Positions 26,082 to 32,277 of a stretch of 32,277 bases of DNA are shown here, one piece after another. Within the stretch, counting starts at the first letter, position 1; each line of letters begins with the position of its first letter. The notes beneath the pieces were generated by a model. The model made no database searches. It was not told where the DNA came from and saw only the letters and a list, made by a program, of their open reading frames with translations. The position numbers were made by a program, and so were the translations under genes. Source of the stretch: Pelotomaculum sp. (lineage in GTDB: Bacteria; Bacillota; Desulfotomaculia; Desulfotomaculales; Pelotomaculaceae); the NCBI GenBank assembly GCA_022839445.1, contig JALHFC010000005.1, forward strand, positions 1 to 32,277. The letters run 5' to 3'.

Positions 26082-26444
26082 CTAAAAAGCGTTTTCGATA
26101 TGATCCAGTCTTTTTACCCCGACTTTACCGTCAAATAATACCGCTATGACATCGAACCGGCAGCTATGGCCGGTTTTCCCCTCTGCCTTCAAATAATACC
26201 AGGCCAACTGCCTGAGTTTAAACTGTTTGCGAGCGGTCACACTTTCTTGCGCCAAACCGAAGCTTTCCCCGCTGCGCGAGCGCACCTCCACAAAAACCAG
26301 GACGTCACCGTCCATCGCAATCATGTCTATTTCACCAAGGCGGCAGCTGTAGTTCCTGCTCAGGATACGGTAGCCATTCCTTTCAAGATGCCGCGCAGCA
26401 ACATCTTCACCTTTTTTACCCAACTGTTTTCGTACAAATGTCAC
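26082..26444 (-). CDS. yraN: YraN/UPF0102 nuclease-fold protein
   Basis: This is a 120-residue protein of the UPF0102 (YraN) family, which has an endonuclease-like fold related to Holliday-junction resolvases; its function is not settled. The family core is clear: GKKGEDVAARHLERNGYRIL (about 9-28), GEIDMIAMDGD and LVFVEVRSRSG, with the E/D...E-V-K/R active-site layout of the PD-(D/E)XK type. The start is GTG at 26444, with AAAGGATG eight bases before it. It follows rnhB by 122 bases on the same strand, a common Firmicute order. Confidence 0.92.
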   Translation of the reverse strand: MTFVRKQLGKKGEDVAARHLERNGYRILSRNYSCRLGEIDMIAMDGDVLVFVEVRSRSGESFGLAQESVTARKQFKLRQLAWYYLKAEGKTGHSCRFDVIAVLFDGKVGVKRLDHIENAF

Positions 26445-26566
26445 GGTTCAAACATCCTTTACAAGCCTGTTACCTGCTTATAGCCGGCTTGGAATATTCA
26501 TTTTCAAAAACATATCCGCAACCTGTATAACGCTCTTGAGATTATTCTTGCAGACCTGCTAAAGAT

Positions 26567-27160
26567 TCAGAATATCTTCAATTGTTCGCTTTGGCATAAC
26601 TTTAAAAGCCTGCGTACCGGCGCATATGTTTCCCGGTGGATTGGGCAAGGCCCGTATTTACGAAGCGCATCCAAATGCTCTTTCGTGAAATACCCTTTAT
26701 GTACATCAAAATTATACTCCGGGTAAAGCCGGTGGTACTCGACCATGGCCTGGTCACGGGCCACTTTAGCCAGTATTGAAGAAGCGCTTATAGCCGGGAT
26801 CTTGTCGTCTCCCTTGATTATGGCTATGACCGGAATATCCATTTTAGGCGCGTGGTTACCGTCCACCAGGACCCTGTTCGGCTTGATACTCAACCCAAAG
26901 ACTGCGCGTTTCATAGCCAAAAGAGTCGCCTGGAGAACATTTAGCCTCTTGATCTCCTCCAAACTAGCTTTTTCAATACACCAACTAAGCGCATTCTGCC
27001 TTATTATCTTGCTGAGCGCCTCCCGTTTGCGCGCGCTTAACTTTTTGGAGTCCGCCAACCCTTCAATAGGGCGTTGCGGGTCCAATATTACCGCGCAGAC
27101 ATATACCTCAGCCGCCCCCGCGCCCCGTCCCGCCTCATCACACCCACATTCAATAAGCAT
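26567..27160 (-). CDS. rnhB: Ribonuclease HII, atypical N-terminal loop
   Basis: This RNase HII of 197 residues removes ribonucleotides from DNA and cleaves RNA in RNA-DNA hybrids. The four acidic catalytic residues can be placed at D8, E9, D100 and D118 in CGCDEAGRG, LVDGN and IIKGDDK, and ISASSILAKVARD and HKGYFTKEHLDALRKYG are conserved. The GRG motif that reads the ribonucleotide junction is intact. The usual GPLAGPV that follows is replaced by GAGAAEVYV, which makes this a divergent branch. The ATG at 27160 has AGAGGTGG seven bases upstream; a TTG seven codons earlier would place the start inside or before that site. It is paired with yraN downstream. Confidence 0.92.
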   Translation of the reverse strand: MLIECGCDEAGRGAGAAEVYVCAVILDPQRPIEGLADSKKLSARKREALSKIIRQNALSWCIEKASLEEIKRLNVLQATLLAMKRAVFGLSIKPNRVLVDGNHAPKMDIPVIAIIKGDDKIPAISASSILAKVARDQAMVEYHRLYPEYNFDVHKGYFTKEHLDALRKYGPCPIHRETYAPVRRLLKLCQSEQLKIF

Positions 27161-27289
27161 TTGAGTTCCACCTCTAAACAAATAAATCTATACTGAACCT
27201 GATCAATGTACAATGTAACATTTTGTTGCCGGATTGCAAAAACCCTGCTTATATTGAAATCTTTTAAGGTAAATGGATAAATTAATTGA

Positions 27290-27318
27290 TTGACAACTGT
27301 TTTGATGCTTGTTATATT
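27290..27318 (+). promoter_or_regulatory. Strong sigma-A promoter of the fdhE-tat operon
   Basis: A perfect TTGACA (27290-27295), a 17-base spacer and TATATT (27313-27318) lie about 100 bases before fdhE. This is the best promoter match in the window. Confidence 0.78.
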
Positions 27319-27367
27319 CATAGCATACATATCAATTATACATAATAGAAGTACTATTGTCTGCGTT

Positions 27368-27394
27368 AAAATTAAAACGCAAAAATTAAAACGC
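27368..27394 (+). repeat. Tandem 13-base repeat before fdhE
   Basis: The sequence AAAATTAAAACGC occurs at 27368-27380 and again at 27382-27394, a 14-base period, and GCGTT just before it is the inverse of AACGC. It lies downstream of the promoter and could be a regulator site or an RNA element. Confidence 0.6.
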
Positions 27395-27418
27395 ATATGA
27401 AGGAGAGAGTGGACAGAA

Positions 27419-28216
27419 ATGCAAAAAGCTTCCATCCCACAAACACTAGCTGACTTTCAAAAGGAATTTTCACAAGTAAAGGCGCCGGAAAATGCCGTCA
27501 CATTTAACCCGCCTACGCCTGAAACAATAGCAATAGGAGAGGGGAAAGCCATTCCCCTGATTACAATATGCCCGCCCCGCATTAATACCGGGGACTTTTT
27601 TGATGTCTTAAAGCAAGTTGCCGGGGTTATTAAAAAATATAAACCTGAGCTAGTCCCGGAGGTGGCGCAAATCGAGGCGGCCTTGCCTGAAGGAACCGCA
27701 GAGCGGGATTTATTTGTTTCACAAGTGTTTAACCCGGAAGCAAATCTGTTGGATGATCTGGGACAAGATCTACCGTCTGAAACTTTTGGATTCCTAATAA
27801 ACCATGCCGCAAAACCGTTTATGATCCAGTACGGGCAGGAAGTAGGCAAGCTTTATGACCTGGAACAGTGGCTAAAAGGGGAATGCCCGGTTTGCGGGGG
27901 CAGGCCCACTATGGCCCTTTTGGAGAGGGATACGGGCAAAAGGCTCCTATACTGCGGGGTGTGTGAGATCAAATGGCGCTTTCAACGCCTTGGGTGCCCT
28001 TATTGCGGTAGCAGCGAATCGCAATTCTTCACTGTAGAGGGAATGGAAAAATACAGGATATATTTTTGCGATCAATGTCATGGCTATATTAAGACTATTG
28101 ATGGGGAAAGAACCAGCGCAGCGATGGATTTGTTCTGGGAAGATATAAATACGGTACAACTTGATATCCTGGCCATGCGCGAAGGTTACCTCAACCAGCA
28201 AGTTGACCAACCGTAA
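27419..28216 (+). CDS. fdhE: FdhE, formate dehydrogenase accessory protein
   Basis: FdhE is a cytoplasmic rubredoxin-like metal protein that interacts with the catalytic subunit of Tat-exported formate dehydrogenases and is needed for their activity before export. The 265 residues include four CxxC motifs at 156/159, 179/182, 193/196 and 217/220 (CPVCGG, CGVC, CPYCG, CDQC), the expected signature. The ATG follows GGAGAG, with a rather long spacing of about 12 bases. It heads a plus-strand run with tatA and tatC and precedes the formate dehydrogenase gene, which fits its known partner. Confidence 0.95.
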   Translation: MQKASIPQTLADFQKEFSQVKAPENAVTFNPPTPETIAIGEGKAIPLITICPPRINTGDFFDVLKQVAGVIKKYKPELVPEVAQIEAALPEGTAERDLFVSQVFNPEANLLDDLGQDLPSETFGFLINHAAKPFMIQYGQEVGKLYDLEQWLKGECPVCGGRPTMALLERDTGKRLLYCGVCEIKWRFQRLGCPYCGSSESQFFTVEGMEKYRIYFCDQCHGYIKTIDGERTSAAMDLFWEDINTVQLDILAMREGYLNQQVDQP

Positions 28217-28304
28217 AAGTCCGGTAAAAATAATATTAACCGGCAGGAGATTAAGTATTTTTGTCGTAAACTAACTATATATGCTAAAGGGGGTGTAACT
28301 ACAA

Positions 28305-28517
28305 ATGCCACACATCGGAGCGCCTGAGTTAATCCTGGTTTTGGCCCTTGCCTTAATAATTTTCGGTCCCGGCAAGCTACCCGATTTGGGAAAAGCAGTT
28401 GGCAAAACAATCAGGGAATTTCGACGTTCATCAACAGAGATCATGAATGAAGTTGAGACAAGCGCAAGTGAGGAAAAGAAAAAGGACGATCAACTAATAA
28501 AAGCAGCAAAAAGTTAA
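28305..28517 (+). CDS. tatA: TatA twin-arginine translocase subunit
   Basis: TatA is the pore-forming or membrane-weakening component of the Tat exporter for folded proteins. The 70-residue protein has the single N-terminal membrane helix (PELILVLALALIIFGPGK), the FGP hinge, an amphipathic helix (LPDLGKAVGKTIREF) and a short charged tail rich in K and E. It could act as TatA or the bifunctional TatA/E type; no separate TatB is present. AAAGGGGGT is ten bases before the ATG. It lies between fdhE and tatC. Confidence 0.95.
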   Translation: MPHIGAPELILVLALALIIFGPGKLPDLGKAVGKTIREFRRSSTEIMNEVETSASEEKKKDDQLIKAAKS

Positions 28518-28564
28518 TCACGCAGCATTGAAGGACAGCCGGCGGGCGCTTTAGCAGCGTGATT
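28516..28564 (+). promoter_or_regulatory. Hairpin at the tatA stop codon
   Basis: AATCACGC (28516-28523) starts within the tatA stop codon and pairs perfectly with GCGTGATT (28557-28564), enclosing 33 bases. No T-run follows. It may be an RNA processing or stability element between tatA and tatC. Confidence 0.5.
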
Positions 28565-28589
28565 CTTACTGCTTGCAGAGAGGGATAGT

Positions 28590-29363
28590 ATGGCTAAAAA
28601 GTCCGACGAAATGTCCATGATAGGACACTTGGAAGAATTACGCCGGGTACTGGTAGTCTCTATTGTTGGCACAACAGTTTTTGCCATAGCCGCATTCTTT
28701 TTTGTTGACCAGATTTTGGCCGCTTTAACATTTCCGCTGAAGCAACTTGGCCAAAAGGTGGTTTTTATTGGCGTTACTGAGGCCATCCTGGTAAAAATTA
28801 AACTGTCGTTTTTTGTCGGCTTCCTGGCGGCGCTCCCTGTTATTCTATGGCAGGTATGGAGTTTTATTATACCGGCTTTAAAAAAAAATGAGAGGGTATA
28901 TTTTACCCTTTTTGTTTTGATTTCTTTTATTAGTTTTGTCGGTGGCGTAGCGTTCGGTTATTTTGGGGTCTACCGTTACGGTGTCACATTTCTGTTGCAG
29001 TTTGCCGGCCCCGAACTGTTACCGATGCTAACCATAGACAAATATATTTCATTTACTATATCTTTCTTGTTTCCGTTTGGGGTGATTTTTGAGTTTCCGT
29101 TAGTAAGCTATTTCCTGGCCAAGCTTGGGCTTGTCACACACTCGTTCTTTGCCAGAAACCGCCGTTACGCCATACTTGCCATCGTAGCGTTGGCGGCTAT
29201 AATTACGCCAACACCGGACATCATTACCTGTTTAATCGTAAGCGGCCCGATGTACTTGCTTTTTGAAATCAGCGTCATGATTGTACGCATTGTAGAGCGC
29301 AGGACCGCCCGCAGGAAGCAACGGGAGGAAATGTCTGAAATGGCGGAAGGCAGGTTTAATTAA
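28590..29363 (+). CDS. tatC: TatC twin-arginine translocase receptor
   Basis: TatC binds twin-arginine signal peptides and organises the Tat translocase. The 257-residue protein has the family N-terminus MSMIGHLEELRRVL, six hydrophobic spans, VWSFIIPALKKNER in the first cytoplasmic loop and RNRRYAILAIVALAAIITP before the fifth and sixth spans. The C-terminal tail is basic and acidic. GAGAGGG precedes the ATG. With tatA it makes a minimal TatAC system next to a Tat substrate, the formate dehydrogenase downstream. Confidence 0.96.
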   Translation: MAKKSDEMSMIGHLEELRRVLVVSIVGTTVFAIAAFFFVDQILAALTFPLKQLGQKVVFIGVTEAILVKIKLSFFVGFLAALPVILWQVWSFIIPALKKNERVYFTLFVLISFISFVGGVAFGYFGVYRYGVTFLLQFAGPELLPMLTIDKYISFTISFLFPFGVIFEFPLVSYFLAKLGLVTHSFFARNRRYAILAIVALAAIITPTPDIITCLIVSGPMYLLFEISVMIVRIVERRTARRKQREEMSEMAEGRFN

Positions 29364-29395
29364 CAATAATAGATGTATAAATTATTGCCTTTTAG
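29364..29395 (+). terminator. Weak terminator-like hairpin after tatC
   Basis: CAATAAT (29364-29370) pairs with ATTATTG (29381-29387), followed by CCTTTTAG. It is AT-rich and weak; partial readthrough into the formate dehydrogenase gene is possible. Confidence 0.35.
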
Positions 29396-29482
29396 GGTTT
29401 AAGGAAAGGGGGAAAATGTGACGGAAAGTAAACCTTTGTTGTGAGGAGAGGGTGGGTAACGAATTTTTGCGGTTAATAGTAA

Positions 29483-29593
29483 TATCTCCGAATCTGGTAG
29501 TCTAAGGCCTTTTAGAGCTATGGTCACCAGGTCGTAGGGTATACAGGGAAACCGGTATGCCTCCCATTATGGAAAGGAGAGATGGCTAAAGAA
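29483..29593 (+). ncRNA. Moco/Tuco riboswitch (molybdenum or tungsten cofactor)
   Basis: The leader of the formate dehydrogenase gene matches, from memory, the Moco RNA motif. A 3' block reads GCCTCCC then TGGAAAGG then ATGGCT (29559-29587), as in the E. coli moaA leader, and ACCAGG with a downstream AGGG also has a counterpart there. Helices can be drawn: TCTCC (29485-29489) with GGAGA (29576-29580), CTGGT (29494-29498) with ACCAG (29526-29530), and inside it TCTAA (29501-29505) with TTAGA (29512-29516). The region inside the second helix is shorter than in E. coli, a feature linked to tungsten-cofactor types. It ends about 17 bases before the AAAGGAGGT ribosome site (29610-29618), so control of translation or transcription is plausible. 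No covariance search was run. Confidence 0.72.
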
Positions 29594-29625
29594 CACGCAC
29601 TTTTATGTTAAAGGAGGTCTGACTT

Positions 29626-32277
29626 TTGAAGCCAAAAATCAGTCGTCGCGATTTTTTGAAATACTTAGGTCTTGGTACCGCCGGAACAGCAGCTTTGCTG
29701 GAAGGCGTTAACGTCACCCCGGCATTTGCGAGCACGCCGGAAGATAAGCTTCCTACTTTTGAATTGGGCCCGCTAAAAATAAAAAAAGCGAAGGAAACAG
29801 CTTCCGTTTGCGCTTATTGCGGGTGCGGCTGTGGATTGATTATTTACTCCGAAGGAGAAAGGGTCATTCATATTGAAGGGGACCCGGACAACCCTAACAG
29901 CGACGGCGCCATGTGTTGCAAAGGCATGGCCCTTGGCGACGCCAATACTATCGTAAACGCGAAGCGCAAACGTGAACTCAACAGACAGAGGGCAATTGAT
30001 GTCCTATATAGAGCGCCTGGAAGCAGTAAGTGGGAAAAGAAGGACTGGGACTGGGCATTGACGGAAATCGCCAAAAGAGTTAAGAAAACCCGCGACGAAA
30101 CATTTGAGGAAAAAGACGAAAATGGGATCACAGTTAACCGCACTCAGGCTATCTGCCACATCGGCAGCGCTTCTATCGACAATGAAGAAAACTATATCAT
30201 GCATAAGCTGATGCGCTCTCTCGGTGTCATCAACTTAGATCACCACGCCCGCCTCTGACACTCCTCTACTGTGGCCGGTCTTGGTCAAACATTTGGTAGG
30301 GGAGTAATGACGAACAGCTTCACTGACTATAGAAACTCTGACGTGTTTTTATGCATTGGGGCCAATCCAGCTGAAAACCACCCCATGGCTATGCGCCACA
30401 TCGGTATGGCTATGGGCATGAGAAACGCAAAGTTAATTGTAGCCGACCCAAGGTTTACAAAAACCGCGGCCAAAGCTAATCTGCACGCGCCGCTGCGCCC
30501 GGGGACAGATATTGCTTTTCTTTACGGTATAATGAATTATGCCATTGAAAATAACCTTTACGCATATGATTATGTGCTAAACTATACTAACGCGTCTTTC
30601 CTGGTCAGCCCTGAATACGGCTTTAGTGATGGACTTTTCAGCGGATTTGGAGACAGCAAGTATGATACAAAATCCTGGCAGTACCAGAAAGACGGGGACA
30701 ACATCAGGAAAGACCCGAGCTTGCAGGATCCACATAGCGTTTTTCAAATTTTAAAAAGGCATGTATCGCGCTACGACGTTAAGACAGTTAGCAATATCAC
30801 CGGTACACCGGAAAATATTTTTAAAAAGGTTTGTGAAACATACTGCTCCACAGGGACAAAAGATAAAGCCGGCAACATCATTTATGCGATGGGTATCACT
30901 CAACATACTTACGGCAGCCAGAATGTGCGGGCAACTGCCATGCTACAGCTGTTGCTAGGTAACATAGGTATCGCCGGCGGCGGTGTCAACGCCCAGCGGG
31001 GCGAGTCGAATGTGCAGGGCTCCACAGACCAAGCCATGCTATATCACCTTCTCCCCGGCTATAACCCCGCGTTCAACGTGGCTCACCCTACCCTAAAGGA
31101 CTATATTGAAAAAGAAACCCCCAAGACAAGCTTTTGGTCAAACCGGCCGAAATTTATAATTAGTATGTTAAAGGCCTGGTTCGGTGACAAGGCAACTAAG
31201 GAAAATGACTGGGGCTTTGACTGGGTACCTAAACATACCGGTAGGGATCACTCCCACCAGGCTATCTTCCAGGAGATGGCGGAAGGGAAAATAAAAGGCT
31301 ACTTTGCCTGGGGGCAGAACCCTGCAGTGGGTGGACCCAACAGTACAGTAGCACGCAAGGCGCTAGAAAAACTGGACTGGATGGTTGCCATTGATTTATT
31401 TGAGACGGAAACAGCCGCTTTCTGGCACCGTCCCGGTGTTAATCCGGCAGACATACAGACCGAGGTCTTTTTCCTGCCTGCTGCTTTTTCGTATGAAAAA
31501 GAAGGAACGGTAGCCAACAGCTCCCGCTGGATCCAGTGGCGCTGGAAGGCCGTAGATCCGCCTGGAGACGCTGAGAGCGACCTTTGGATTGCCGACCGTT
31601 TGATGAAAGCCATCCGCAAGGAATACCAGTCCGGCGGCAAGTGTACCGCTCCTATCTTTAATATGACCTGGGACTACGATATCCCTGGGGAAGAAGAACC
31701 GGATATCATAAAAATAGCGAATGAAATGAATGGCTATGTCGTTGCCGACGGCACGATCCTTGATTCATTTGCCAAGCTCAAAGACGACGGCTCCACAGCA
31801 TGCGGTGTATGGATTTATACCGGATATATGTTTATTGATCCGGTGCTGAAAGTTCCCGCCAGTCACAGGCGCAACCGCGAGGACAAGAGCGGCCTTGGCC
31901 TTTACTCCAAGTGGGCTTTTGCCTGGCCGGCAAACCGCCGTATTGTTTATAACCGCTGCTCGGCCGACCCGTCAGGAAAGCCGTGGGATCCTAAAAGGAT
32001 GCTGGTCTCCTGGGATGGGGCACAATGGCTTAGCAACGATGTCCCCGACTTCGGGTTTAAGGACGCTGCAACGGGCGCCTTTATTCCGCCCGATAAATCA
32101 GCCGTTAACTGCTATATTATGAACACCGAAGGTGTGGGACGGCTCTTTGCCCCTACCGGCATGAAGGACGGGCCTTTGCCTGAGCACTACGAACCGGTTG
32201 AAAGCCCGGTTAAAAACCCCTTGAGCAAGCAGCAGAACAACCCTCTTTATGCTAAGTACAAAGGTGATTTCGCCAAA
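29626..32277 (+). CDS. fdnG: Selenocysteine formate dehydrogenase, catalytic subunit, Tat-exported (partial)
   Basis: This is the molybdenum- or tungsten-containing catalytic subunit that oxidises formate to CO2 on the outer face of the membrane (FdnG type). The 884 codons in the window stay open to its edge. The protein has a Tat signal (SRRDFLKYLGLGTAG), then a 4Fe-4S site C62-x2-C65-x3-C69-x27-C97 followed by Lys99. A TGA at codon 211 stands in ARL-U-HSSTVAGLG, exactly where formate dehydrogenases carry selenocysteine; reading continues in frame with all family motifs (FGRGVMTNS, GANPAENHPM, ADPRFTKTA, QRGESNVQGSTD). Translation starts at TTG with AAAGGAGGT seven bases before it. A SECIS hairpin follows the TGA and a cofactor riboswitch precedes the gene. 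A normal family length implies about 100-150 residues beyond the edge; beta and gamma subunits may follow. Confidence 0.95.
30256..30305 (+). promoter_or_regulatory. Selenocysteine codon TGA and SECIS element
   Basis: The TGA (30256-30258) is followed at once by a bacterial-type SECIS hairpin. The lower stem is ACTCCTCTAC (30260-30269) with GTAGGGGAGT (30296-30305), 10 bp with one G-U pair. After an internal loop comes an upper stem TGGCC (30272-30276) with GGTCA (30283-30287). The apical loop GGTCTT contains GGTCT, the same loop core as in E. coli fdhF, where SelB binds. It also encodes conserved protein sequence. Confidence 0.9.

Noticed and set aside
29418..29444. Short leader peptide (MTESKPLL) after an AAAGGGGG site upstream of the riboswitch
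   Set aside because: The ribosome site is attractive, but an eight-codon frame with no regulatory logic visible is easily random.
30256..30258. Stop codon splitting the formate dehydrogenase gene, as if a pseudogene
   Set aside because: The frame continues without shift, the context is the known selenocysteine position and a SECIS hairpin follows.

Overview
The window looks like a chromosomal segment of an anaerobic, spore-forming, low-to-mid-GC Firmicute, most plausibly of the Desulfotomaculum/Pelotomaculum (Peptococcaceae) kind. The support is a prkA-yhbH-spoVR sporulation/stationary-phase set, a GerMN/Gmad2 spore-germination-type lipoprotein, the Firmicute AddAB nuclease instead of RecBCD, strong G-rich Shine-Dalgarno sites with frequent TTG/GTG starts, and a selenocysteine formate dehydrogenase exported by the Tat pathway. 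The genus is an inference; no rRNA is present.

Layout. 1-8.1 kb is almost all minus strand: spoVR, asnS with its own terminator, an intergenic patch holding a 30-bp perfect inverted repeat and the wreck of a hicAB toxin-antitoxin pair, then yhbH and prkA as a tight operon, a GerMN lipoprotein and an acylphosphatase. 8.2-12.6 kb is mixed: an S66 LD-carboxypeptidase, a single-Cache chemoreceptor, a ferritin-like diiron protein on the opposite strand, and a cysteine-rich DUF6125-type protein. 12.6-19.8 kb is the addB-addA operon (minus), with stop and start overlapping. 20-23 kb holds a fluoroacetyl-CoA-thioesterase-like hotdog protein, a DUF441 membrane protein and the YifB/ComM AAA+ ATPase. 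23.3-25.8 kb is a secreted beta-helix protein gene broken by two frameshifts. It lies on the opposite strand between comM and yraN-rnhB, which are usually clustered in Firmicutes. 27.3-32.3 kb is a plus-strand formate dehydrogenase module: fdhE, tatA, tatC, then the large Tat-exported catalytic subunit, which runs off the window end.

The most informative part is that last module. The catalytic subunit carries an in-frame TGA at 30256-30258 in the canonical selenocysteine context, with a well-formed bacterial SECIS hairpin directly after it. Its leader contains what I read as a molybdenum/tungsten-cofactor (Moco/Tuco) riboswitch. FdhE, a TatA and a TatC precede it. Cofactor sensing, selenium recoding, folding control and export are thus encoded side by side for one enzyme. 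The beta (Fe-S) and gamma (cytochrome b) subunits, if present, would lie beyond the right edge.

No tRNA, rRNA, CRISPR array, intact transposase or prophage was seen.
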